This document shows positions 8,098-16,152 of a stretch of 64,000 bases of DNA, piece after piece. The stretch is from CAWAMR01 sp963783095 (GTDB taxonomy: Bacteria > Planctomycetota > Planctomycetia > Gemmatales > Gemmataceae): contig CAWAMR010000001.1 in NCBI GenBank assembly GCA_963783095.1, positions 620,001 to 684,000 of the forward strand. Direction: 5' to 3'. A program made the translations under genes and the position numbers. The notes beneath the pieces are model-generated. The model had not been told where the DNA came from. It did not search any database and saw only the letters and a program-made list of their open reading frames with translations. The stretch's first letter is position 1, and each line of letters starts with the position of its first letter.

Positions 8098-10668
8098 TCA
8101 ACGATCAAGTCGTGCCAAAGCGTCTCGGGCCGATCGTTCGACCAATCCATCCCGCCCCTGAGCGAGTTTCTTCAGGAGCGATTTTGCTTCGACCGTGCCA
8201 ATGCGTTCGAGCACTTCCACTGCGCGGAGCCTGCGAAGAATCTCCGTATCCGTAATCAATTTCGTGGTCGAGGCCAAAGCTCGTTCGAGCCGCCAGCGCG
8301 CCTCCTCCGATGCCGCGGCAAGGTGGCCTTTAAGATCGCCATCGACGCGATCGGCGATGAGCATCAATTGGCGCATGGCGCGCTCGCGCACGGCATAACG
8401 ATCGTGGTCGAGCTCGCCGAACAGTTTCAAGAGCGCTACGGCATCGACTGGCTCGGCCGGCCGCAGCTTTGCTTTCAGGAGCGCGACCGTCTCTTTGGGT
8501 GCTGCCTGCAAGACACCCATCGCCTTGAAAGATTGGTCTTCCCCGGTGAAAGATAGTTCATTCCAGGCCTTTTCGAGCGCTTTCGCATCGGGTTTGAGCT
8601 TCGGAACGGGCGGACGAACATCGAAGAGCAAAATCGTACCGTCGTCGCATCCCAGTGCCAGCAAATTTCCGGTAGGCGAAAACCGCAGGGATCGCATGGC
8701 ACTTGGCCCAGATGGTTCAAGTCTTTCCGTCCTAGTCCAGCGCCGCACGACCTGCATGGTAGCGGTTTCGTGCAGAATCAATTGGTTATCCGAATCACTG
8801 ATTTGCACAAGATAGCGGCCATCAGGGGAAAGGGCGTGCGTGCCTGCCAAATCACCCGACAAGTTGCGAACGACGCGCCCGGCGCTGCGATCCCATAAAT
8901 CGAGACGTTGCTTGGCAGAATTGTAAACGGCACGATAGCGCTCGCTCTGTCCCTTGCGAGGTTTGAAGTCCGCTCCCGGCGGAAGTTCTTTGCCGGCCAG
9001 GCAATCCCAGTAAACCAATTGCCCGGAAACGGTGATGATGTTCAGTCGGGTGCTGTCGGGCGTAAAGAACAGGTCGGCAAGCGGTTCGGCAAGCGAGGGT
9101 TGTTTTTCGTGAGGTTTGGCATTCTCGCAATCGAGTACCGTCACGCCTCTCTCAGAGACGAACGCAACCCATTTACCATCGGAAGATGCGGCGAAATGGC
9201 CGCGTGAATCTTCCACCGAGTCAATTTCTTTGGGCGGAGCTCGAGTCCCGGTTTGCCACAGCCACACGCCACCAACCGAAAGCCCCAATAACCGTTTGCC
9301 GTTATCGGCAAATGCTATTTGGGGCATTTCCCCGCTCGGGTAAAGATCCGGTAATTCGAGGGTCGCCCACTCCCGGCCGGGATAGCGTTCCTCTTCGATT
9401 TTCACTTCCTTGGCAGACTGGATGCCCATTCGTTTGGGTGTCAGATCCCAGATACGGATTTCACCATCGGTTGCCACCGTGGTCAAAACCCGACCGCTCG
9501 GGTGGAAACTCAGGTCGCTGACGGAACCGCGATGGCCGGGAGTACGGAATAATTCTCGCCGAGTCGCAACGTCCCAGAAGCGCACCGTATTTTCGGCACC
9601 CTTGCTCAGCGAGAAGATTTTTCCATCCGGCGAAAGGCTGATGCGATCGAAAGATTGAAATTGGCCCTTCATGCTCCAAACTTTGCGCAGCTTGCGTTTG
9701 GAGGTATCCCATAAGGCAACTTGCGACTGTCGATTCACAGCGATGAATTGCTTCCCATCGGGCAAGAGCGTTAACCCGATTAGTTCCTCGCGTGGCAATC
9801 GGAGTCGTTCCAGGAGTTGCCATTCCGGCGGCCCGCCGAGCTTTGCTGTCGGCTTGACCTCCCAGCGCAAGAAGATCTTGCCATCCGAATAAACAAGCTG
9901 CCTTTCATCGGCAGTGAATGTGAGGCGATTTTCCTCCGCATCGGCGGCAGTAAGCACTGTCGAAGTAGACTTTCCGGTGCCGGTTTCAATGAGCGTGATA
10001 CGACAGGAGCGTTTGTTGTTGGCGGCGGGAATCGATGTCAAGACGGCGGCGAATCGCCCTTGCAACGAAATGGTGGCGGTTACGTTCGGTTCGCCAGGCT
10101 CGTCGGGGACAGTTATCCTGGCAATCTCCCGTCCTCGCTCTCGTCGCGTAAAATCGTGCAACGTAAAGCGATAGGTCGAAAAATCACCGGCCCAGTGCAA
10201 GCCCCAGCGCCCTCCCGGAGCGATAGCACAGCCACAAAGTTCCGTATTGGGAACGGTCGGCAATAGGACACGCACTTTTCCGGAAACCAAATCGAGTTTG
10301 CAAACGGGGCAGTTGGTTCCTCCAAATAAGACCGCTTGTCCATCTGCCGTGAATTCGAGCGGGCCAACGAACTCCTCCGGTTGAATCCGTCGATACTGTC
10401 GAAGGAGCCGGCCGCTGGGAAACTCGAAAAGAAAGTAACTCGATTCGCAAACCGCTATGACCCGTTTGCGGTTGGGCGAAAACGCGATCGCTTCAATCGG
10501 TTGGGTCGTGCGCCAGCGAAGGGTGCCAAGGCGCGCGATCGCTCCCGGCGGCAACGGGTCGCCGAAAGCATCCGTCCGCGCGGGGCGTACTTCAATCTTT
10601 GGTTCCGCCATGCTTGCCACGGGAACACAAAGCAGAAGTCCAAGGAGCATCGATCCGCGCTGGAACAT
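8098..10668 (-). CDS. Secreted WD40 repeat protein
   Basis: 856 aa, intact. An export signal (MLLGLLLCVPVASMAEP) begins six residues after the first Met. Multiple WD40 blades follow, such as GSVSDLSFHPSGRVLTTVAT with DGEIRIWDL, SLSPDGKIFSLSKGAENTVR, and FSPTGNLLALGCDDGTILLF. The last 170 residues form an alpha-helical tail (KAWNELSFTGEDQSFKAMGV, ERIGTVEAKSLLKKLAQG, ARDALARLDR) that commonly ends planctomycete WD40 proteins and looks HEAT-like. The protein is probably periplasmic or cell-surface and used for protein interaction; no catalytic domain is visible. ATG 10668 and ATG 10650 are both possible starts; neither has a strong ribosome site. Confidence 0.85.
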   Translation of the reverse strand: MFQRGSMLLGLLLCVPVASMAEPKIEVRPARTDAFGDPLPPGAIARLGTLRWRTTQPIEAIAFSPNRKRVIAVCESSYFLFEFPSGRLLRQYRRIQPEEFVGPLEFTADGQAVLFGGTNCPVCKLDLVSGKVRVLLPTVPNTELCGCAIAPGGRWGLHWAGDFSTYRFTLHDFTRRERGREIARITVPDEPGEPNVTATISLQGRFAAVLTSIPAANNKRSCRITLIETGTGKSTSTVLTAADAEENRLTFTADERQLVYSDGKIFLRWEVKPTAKLGGPPEWQLLERLRLPREELIGLTLLPDGKQFIAVNRQSQVALWDTSKRKLRKVWSMKGQFQSFDRISLSPDGKIFSLSKGAENTVRFWDVATRRELFRTPGHRGSVSDLSFHPSGRVLTTVATDGEIRIWDLTPKRMGIQSAKEVKIEEERYPGREWATLELPDLYPSGEMPQIAFADNGKRLLGLSVGGVWLWQTGTRAPPKEIDSVEDSRGHFAASSDGKWVAFVSERGVTVLDCENAKPHEKQPSLAEPLADLFFTPDSTRLNIITVSGQLVYWDCLAGKELPPGADFKPRKGQSERYRAVYNSAKQRLDLWDRSAGRVVRNLSGDLAGTHALSPDGRYLVQISDSDNQLILHETATMQVVRRWTRTERLEPSGPSAMRSLRFSPTGNLLALGCDDGTILLFDVRPPVPKLKPDAKALEKAWNELSFTGEDQSFKAMGVLQAAPKETVALLKAKLRPAEPVDAVALLKLFGELDHDRYAVRERAMRQLMLIADRVDGDLKGHLAAASEEARWRLERALASTTKLITDTEILRRLRAVEVLERIGTVEAKSLLKKLAQGRDGLVERSARDALARLDR

Positions 10669-10680
10669 GGAAAGACCGTT

Positions 10681-10722
10681 CAGTGGTCAGTGGTCAGTGG
10701 TCAGTGGTCAGTTTTCAGTTTA
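10681..10722. repeat. Tandem CAGTGGT heptads
   Basis: Four exact CAGTGGT units followed by CAGTTTT and a degenerate copy lie directly upstream of the WD40 gene start. The 7-base period argues against a coding or TPR-type repeat. Confidence 0.85.
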
Positions 10723-10777
10723 TCCGAAGCATGGCCAAATTGCACCAGCCTATTGCGTCGTCAAGGGTAAGAATCTT

Positions 10778-10926
10778 CTCGTTCCCACGCTCCGCGTGGT
10801 AACGCCGGGTCGGGACGCTCTGCGTCCCGGTTGATCGAAAAGCTATTACGCCACAGTCGTTGCCTTCACAGGGAACGCGACGCAGAGCGTCCCGGCCTTG
10901 CGTTACCACGCGGAGCGTGGGAACGA
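10778..10926. repeat. Large inverted repeat with CACGCTCCGCGTG core
   Basis: The left arm, 10778-10830, runs through TTCCCACGCTCCGCGTGG and GGGACGCTCTGCGTCCCGG. The right arm, 10878-10926, carries the reverse complements in mirrored order. Each arm contains its own small palindromes, so the element could form a branched cruciform. The CACGCTCCGCGTG core reappears in the palindrome at 45883-45943. Confidence 0.85.
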
Positions 10927-11020
10927 GAATGCAACACCGAAAAAAATTGCTCTAGCCCAAATCGTACTCTTCGGGTATCAGGCTATGGGGAGGAATCCAA
11001 CCTCAGTGTGAGAAGGCAGA

Positions 11021-11119
11021 ATGAAACGATCATGGCGGTCGGTGCTCCACCTCTCTACGTCCGGGCTGCTCTTGACCGGCACGGGATTGAACTTTATCGT
11101 TGTGGTCTTGAATCGCTAA
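11021..11119 (+). CDS. Possible 32-aa membrane peptide
   Basis: A short frame, ATG 11021 to TAA 11119, encodes MKRSWRSVLHLSTSGLLLTG followed by TGLNFIVVVLNR: a basic start, then one hydrophobic span long enough to cross a membrane. AGAAGG lies about five bases before the ATG. It sits 108 bp upstream of the acyl carrier protein gene on the same strand. No homology is recognised; it could be a real small membrane protein or a chance frame. Confidence 0.3.
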   Translation: MKRSWRSVLHLSTSGLLLTGTGLNFIVVVLNR

Positions 11120-11227
11120 TGATGGCGGCAACCGAAGCAGCGCAATCCTGGGCGGCGGGTAAACCGCCCGGTAGGCACCAATTCCCGATAACCTCGCTCA
11201 CGCCGCCTGGCGGCAAGGAGAAGTTCC

Positions 11228-11500
11228 ATGGACCGTGAAACTTTGCGCAACGATTTGCTCGATCTGGTGGAACAGGGAGTTGGCGAACGTCCGAGCCATC
11301 TGACCGATGACCAGAACCTCCGCGAGGAGTTGAAACTCGACTCGATCGATCTGGTCAGCCTGGTGATCGAGGTTCAAGCCAGGTACGGCATCGACATCCC
11401 GACCCCCGAACTGAACAACATCGTCAAGGTCGGGGATCTCCTCGATGTCATTCAGGCCAAGGTGGCCGAGAAAGAAACGGCGAAGCTAAAGGCAGCATAG
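11228..11500 (+). CDS. Acyl carrier protein
   Basis: 90 aa. The DSxDL-type phosphopantetheine site is present as LKLDSIDLVSLVIEVQ, whose Ser carries the 4'-phosphopantetheine arm. The four-helix ACP pattern fits, ending with FGIDIP-like YGIDIPTPE and VGDLLDVIQAKV. A textbook ribosome site (AAGGAG, 11215-11220) precedes ATG 11228. No fatty-acid or polyketide enzymes are adjacent, so this is a stand-alone ACP; it could serve a dedicated lipid or secondary pathway rather than housekeeping fatty acid synthesis. The gene is intact. Confidence 0.9.
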   Translation: MDRETLRNDLLDLVEQGVGERPSHLTDDQNLREELKLDSIDLVSLVIEVQARYGIDIPTPELNNIVKVGDLLDVIQAKVAEKETAKLKAA

Positions 11501-11515
11501 GCCAGAAGACAGCAC

Positions 11516-11602
11516 GCCGGAAGACAGAGGACAGAGGACAGAAAATACACGCCAGAAGATAGAAATCTGTCCTCATGGCATGCTGTCCTCCGTCCTCTGG
11601 CG
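11516..11602. repeat. Inverted AGAGGACAGAGGACAG repeat
   Basis: GAAGACAGAGGACAG-type units at 11516-11541 are mirrored by CTGTCCTCCGTCCTCTGGCG at 11583-11602. The element separates the ACP stop from the truncated transporter and may end the ACP transcript. Confidence 0.7.
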
Positions 11603-11648
11603 TCCGACCTGATAGAGTACTATCACCGACGATGTTAGACTCGGATTC

Positions 11649-12059
11649 ATGGACAATGCCGTAACCCCTTCCCGGCGATCGCTCATCGAGGCCGTTGTCG
11701 CCAGCACCATCGGCACCACGATCGAATGGTACGACTTCTTTCTCTACGGCACGGCCGCCGCTTTAGTTTTTCCAGCGCTGTTCTTTCCCGAATTTGATAC
11801 TTTCACCGGGCAAATTCTGGCCTTCGGCACATTTACCGTCGGGTTTTTGGCACGCCCGCTCGGCGGCCTGGCACCCTTTCAGGGTGCCTTGTTGGGAACG
11901 CAAAGCGTCCGGTCAATGATGACGCAAAGCGTCCGGGGCACCCTGAAGGGGTGCGCTAACGAAGCCCAGGGTACGAGCGCAAGCGAGCACCCTGGGCGGA
12001 CTGCCACCTTCTTCGGTCCGCTGGGAAGCGTCAAACGTGGGGCATTCCAAGATTTCTGA
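11649..12059 (+). pseudogene. Truncated MFS transporter (metabolite:H+ symporter type)
   Basis: The first 75 residues are a clear start of an MFS symporter of the shikimate/proline permease kind: SLIEAVVASTIGTTIEWYDF, FLYGTAAALVFPALFFPEF, FGTFTVGFLARPLGG. The TIEWYDFFLYG and ARPLGG motifs are diagnostic. After LARPLGG, where the cytosolic FGH-GDR-GRK loop should follow, the frame enters a repeat (GGCACCCT/AGGGTGCC and further palindromes) and stops at 12059. More than 10 transmembrane helices are missing and none is found downstream. The gene appears cut by acquisition of the palindromic repeat or by a deletion that brought the repeat in. Confidence 0.8.
11870..11997. repeat. Palindrome cluster inside the truncated transporter
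   Basis: GGCACCCT-TTC-AGGGTGCC (11870-11888) is a perfect hairpin. A duplicated GCAAAGCGTCCGG follows at 11900-11912 and about 11923-11935. Then GCCCAGGGT (11964-11972) pairs with ACCCTGGGC (11989-11997) around an AGCGCAAGCGAGC loop. None of this resembles MFS coding sequence, so it marks foreign repeat DNA. Confidence 0.8.
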
Positions 12060-12093
12060 AAAAATCCACAAATATTTTCGACAGATCGCTGCT

Positions 12094-12121
12094 CCGTTTA
12101 CGCATGATAGGGTGAGCATTC
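12094..12121 (+). promoter_or_regulatory. Candidate promoter motif upstream of kinase gene 1
   Basis: CCGTTTACGC followed by AT-rich bases and GGT lies 44 bp before the kinase ATG. A near copy sits 45 bp before the second kinase gene (16108). Conserved sequence and spacing suggest a shared promoter, perhaps for the neighbouring ECF sigma factor; this is inference. Confidence 0.35.
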
Positions 12122-12137
12122 AAAACGGAGGCCCATC

Positions 12138-15100
12138 ATGGCGATCGATCCCAAACAGGTCCAGGCGGCGTTTCTTGAAGTCGTGGCGGCGGAGCCTGAC
12201 CAGCGCGGCGGCATAATGGAACGACTCTGCGCAGGCAATGCGGAGTTGCGGCGCCGGGTCGAAGTCCTGGTGCGCACCCACGACGATTCCGGCGAACTGC
12301 CGCCGGTGGGAGGTGACCTGGAGGGTACCGGTGCCTACCAGCCCAACGCCGTCAACGTCGCCCCGCGCATCGATCTCCAGCCAGGCAGTCTGTTTGCAGG
12401 ACGATACAAGTTGCGCGAAAAGCTTGGCGAAGGTGGTATGGGGATCGTCTGGGTCGCCGACCAGACCGAGCCGGTGCAACGCCGGGTTGCGCTGAAAGTC
12501 ATCAAGGCTGCCGATGATTCCCGCCGACTTTTCGCGCGCTTCGAGCAGGAACGGCAGGCGCTGGCCCTGATGGACCATCCCAATATCGCCAAAGTCTTCG
12601 ATGCGGGCATCAGCGACGATGGCCGACCCTACTTCGTCATGGAACTCATCAAGGGCATACCGCTCACGAAATACTGCGACGAAGCCAAGCTCTCTCCGAA
12701 ACAACGCCTGGAACTATTCGTGCCGGTGTGCCAGGCCGTCCAGCACGCTCACCAGAAGGGGATCATCCACCGCGACCTGAAGCCCTCGAATATCCTGATC
12801 GGCCTCTACGACGGCAGGCCGGTGCCGAAGGTCATCGACTTCGGCGTGGCCAAGGCGACCGGCCCCGGCTGAGCAAACAGAGCATCTACACCGAGATAGG
12901 CTCTCTGATAGGCACCCTGGAATACATGTCGCCGGAACAAGCCGAGCTAAACAACCTCGACATCGACACGCGCTCCGACATTTATGCGCTAGGCGTGATT
13001 CTCTACGAATTGCTCACGGGGGGCGTGCCGTTTAGCCGGGCGGACTTGAAGTCGGCCGGCTTCGGAGAAATGTTGCGAATCATCAAGGAAGTGGAACCAC
13101 CCAAACCGAGCACCCGGTTATCGGGAACGGGCACGCTGCCAAGCGTGGCGGCGTGCCGGCACACCGAGCCGAGCAAGTTGATGCAGACTGGTGCGCGGCG
13201 AGCTGGACTGGATCGTGATGAAGTGCCTGGAGAAGGACCGCAGCCGGCGCTACGAGACGGCCAACGGGCTATCGATGGACATCCAACACTATCTCGCCGA
13301 TGAGCCGGTGGCCGCAGGACCGCCATCGGCAACCTATCGCTTGCGCAAGTTTGTGAAGAAGCATCGCGGCCCGGTGACAGCAGGGTTGACAGTGATGCTG
13401 CTACTGGTGCTGGGTATTGCGGGCACTTCGTGGGGGCTGGTTGAGGCACGATCCCAGCGCGACCAAGCGGAAGCGGCTCGAAAGGCGGAAGCCAAGCGGG
13501 CCGAGAGCGAGCGCTTCGCCAATGTGGAGGCACAGAATCAAAAGACCTATGCGGAGAGAGCGCGGGACGACGAAGCCCGCGAACGCATCTACGCCGAAGC
13601 AATTACCGCCTTCGTCAAGGACGATTTCCTGGCTCTGACGAGCGTGGAAGGTCAGATGCGGTTTGGCGGCGAAGAGTTGACGCGCAATACCACACTGCGT
13701 GAACTGCTCGATCGCGCTGCGGAGAAACTGAAAGGGCGCAAGGGCCTGGCCCCGCGACACGGGAGGCCGAACTCTCTCAAGTGATTGGCGAATCTTATGT
13801 CCGAATCGGCGAATACCCGCGGGCTATCCCCTTCCTGAAGCGCAGCGTCGCAGTTACACCGCCAGTTATCGGAGCAGATGCCGAGGCGACTTTGAACGCG
13901 CGAAACAGCCTGGGGATTGCCTACAGACCGGACCGGGCACGGCGATCTGGCTATGCCGTTGTTCGTGGAAACGTTCAAGCTTGTCAAAGCGAAAGTTCGG
14001 ACCCGAACATCCCGAACACGCTCATCATCATGTCCAATGTCGCTGTGACCCATGCACTTGCCGGGAATCTGGACTCTGGCCCTGCCCCTCTTCGAGGAGA
14101 CGCTCAAGCTCCAGAAAACTAAGGGTCGGCACCGCAAATCCATACACGCTCATCACCATGAACAGCCTCGCCCAGGCGTATCGCGGACGCCGGGAATCTG
14201 GATCTGGCTGTGCCGCTCTTGGAGGAGACGCTGAAGCTCACGAAAGCCAAGCTCGGCACCCGATCATCCCCACACACTCCCCAGCATGAACAATCTCGCC
14301 AAAGCATATCAGGCTGCCGGGAAGCTGGACCTGGCCCTGCCGCTCTTCGAGGAGACACTCAAGCTCAGGAAAGCCAAGCTGCGAACCCGAACATCCCAAC
14401 ACGCTCGCCAGCATGAGCAACCTCGCGCAATGCATATCAGGATGCCGGAAAACCGGACCTGGCTTTGCCGCTTTTCGAGGAGACGCTCGTGCTCTGGAAA
14501 GCCAAGCTTGGTGACAAGCATCTCGACACGCTCACCAGCATGAACAACCTCGCCAATGCCTATCGGGCTGCCGGCAGGCTGGACCGATCCCTGCCGCTCT
14601 ACGAGGAGACGCTCAAGCTCATGAAAGCAAGTCTTGGTGACAATCATCGCAACACACTCGCTTGCATGGGTGGCCTTGCCGCGGCCTATGGGCAGCGGTA
14701 AGCGACTCGACAAGTCCATCCCACTGTTCGAGAAGACGCTCGAGCTCAAGAAAGCCCATCTGGGCACCGACGATCCCGCCACGCTCGACACGATGAACGA
14801 TCTTGCCGGGGCCTATTGGCGGAAAAAGCAACTCGACAAATCCATCCCACTGTTCGAGGAGACTTTGAAGCGTAAGGAGTTGAAACTCGGGCAGGACAAC
14901 CAAGAGACGCTTCGAACAGTTGCGAACCTGGGCGTGAACTACAAAGATGCGGGCCGATTCGCGGAAGCCATTCCGCTGCTCGAAGAAGCCCACCGCGCTG
15001 CGAAAAAATATCCGTCGCTTCGCTGGGTGGGCACCCAATTGCACGATGCTTACGCCAAGGCACGCGAAATTCCCAAGCTCGCCAACCTGCTCCAGGAACA

Positions 15101-15532
15101 GTTGCCCGAAGCTCGGAAATCCCTGCCCAAGGAAAGCCCACAACTGGCAGGCTTGCTTGCCCAGATCGGCATGTGCTTGCTGGAGCAGAAAAAGTGGGCC
15201 GAGGCCGAACCGTTCCTGCGCGAGTGCGTGGCCATCCGCGAGAAGACGGAGGCCGACGATTGGACGACGTTCAACATCAAGTCGATGTTGGGAAAAGCGC
15301 TGCTGGGGCAGAAGAAGTATGCCGAAGCCGAGACATTGCTGCTGGCAGGCTATGAGGGAATGAAAAAGCGTGAGAAGACGATTCCGCTTCCGGGCGGCAC
15401 GCGCATACCTGAAGCAATCGATCAACTGGTACGACTCTACGAGGCAACGGGCAAGAAGGACGACGCTGCCAAGTGGCGCTGGAGTTGGCGAAGTACCCGG
15501 AAGTCGCTCCGATGCCACGCGAAAAGAAGTGA
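12138..15532 (+). CDS. Ser/Thr protein kinase with TPR repeats, copy 1 (many frameshifts)
   Basis: A transmembrane eukaryotic-type kinase: P-loop LGEGGMGIV, VALKVIK lysine, catalytic loop IIHRDLKPSNIL, DFG in KVIDFGVAK, activation segment GTLEYMSPEQ. A membrane helix (LTVMLLLVLGIAGTSWGLVE) follows, then a coiled segment of Arg/Ala/Glu and 42-residue kinesin-light-chain TPRs (MNNLA-x-AY-x-AAGRLD). GGAGG stands before ATG 12138. Conserved sequence hops frames near 12868, 13190, 13765 and repeatedly from 13940 to 14700; at least eight indels. Near the end (15478) the frame reads on into the sigma factor gene, while the other frame gives ELAKYPEVAPMPREKK and the stop at 15532. It is a close paralogue of the gene at 16153. 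Confidence 0.85.
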
Positions 15533-15536
15533 TCGC

Positions 15537-16094
15537 ATGACCGATGTGACCCGCCTGCTCGAGCAGGCGCAAGCCGGCGACCGACAAGCCGCGGCGGAAT
15601 TGCTCCCGCTCGTCTACGATGAGTTGCACAAGCTTGCCGCTGCGAAGATGATGGGGGAGAATCCCGAGCACACCCTCAATGCAACCGCGTTGGTCCACGA
15701 AGCCTATCTTCGTCTGACACGACAGTCGTCATTCGAGTCGCGCAGTCATTTCATGCGAGCCGCCGCCGAGGCGATGCGGCGCATCCTCGTCGATCACGCT
15801 CGCGCAAGCGCCGAAAAACGGGGCGGACGTCTAGTGGCAGTGCCTCTGGCGGAAGTGGCGTGCGGGATCGATTCGCCGGATCACGTTTTGGCCCTGGATG
15901 AGGCGCTGGCCCGGTTCGCCGTTGAGGAGCCTCGCAAAGCCGAATTGGTGGTGCTGCGGTTCTTCGCCGGAATGACCATCCCCGAAGCCGCTCGAGCACT
16001 TGGCGTGTCGGTTCCAACGGCCGAGCGGTGGTGGACATTCGCTCGTACCTGGCTCTACGCCGACCTCGAAAAAGAGAATTCTGAAAATCGATGA
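15537..16094 (+). CDS. ECF-type RNA polymerase sigma factor
   Basis: 185 aa. Region 2 is seen as AAAELLPLVYDELHKLAAAK, LNATALVHEAYLRLTRQSSF and HFMRAAAEAMRRILVDHARA; region 4 as AELVVLRFFAGMTIPEAARA with LGVSVPTAERWWTFARTWLY. This is the pattern of planctomycete ECF sigma factors genetically linked to Ser/Thr kinases. ATG 15537 is four bases after the kinase 1 stop, so the two are probably cotranscribed, and kinase 2 starts 58 bp downstream. It is presumably controlled by one of the flanking kinases through phosphorylation or TPR contact rather than by an anti-sigma factor, none of which is present. The gene is intact. Confidence 0.9.
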   Translation: MTDVTRLLEQAQAGDRQAAAELLPLVYDELHKLAAAKMMGENPEHTLNATALVHEAYLRLTRQSSFESRSHFMRAAAEAMRRILVDHARASAEKRGGRLVAVPLAEVACGIDSPDHVLALDEALARFAVEEPRKAELVVLRFFAGMTIPEAARALGVSVPTAERWWTFARTWLYADLEKENSENR

Positions 16095-16107
16095 TGGGTT
16101 TTACGTC

Positions 16108-16135
16108 CCGTTTCCGCGATTATGGTAACGGATTC
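16108..16135 (+). promoter_or_regulatory. Candidate promoter motif upstream of kinase gene 2
   Basis: CCGTTTCCGC then ATTATGGT lies 45 bp before ATG 16153, matching the motif at 12094-12121 in sequence and distance. It may be an ECF-type promoter recognised by the adjacent sigma factor. Confidence 0.35.
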
Positions 16136-16152
16136 TTCTACCGGAGCCAATC

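Larger units (their letters stand above)
10669..11020. other. Gene-free repeat region
   Basis: This 352-bp stretch between the divergent WD40 and ACP regions holds a heptad repeat tract (10681-10722) and a long inverted repeat (10778-10926). The remainder, 10930-11020, should contain the promoter for the ACP region, but no convincing -35/-10 pair was seen. Confidence 0.7.

Noticed and set aside
14634..16094. A kinase-TPR tail fused in frame with the ECF sigma factor
   Set aside because: A conventional kinase end with stop at 15532 exists in the other frame and the sigma factor has its own ATG at 15537. Fusion is kept only as part of the frame-switch finding.
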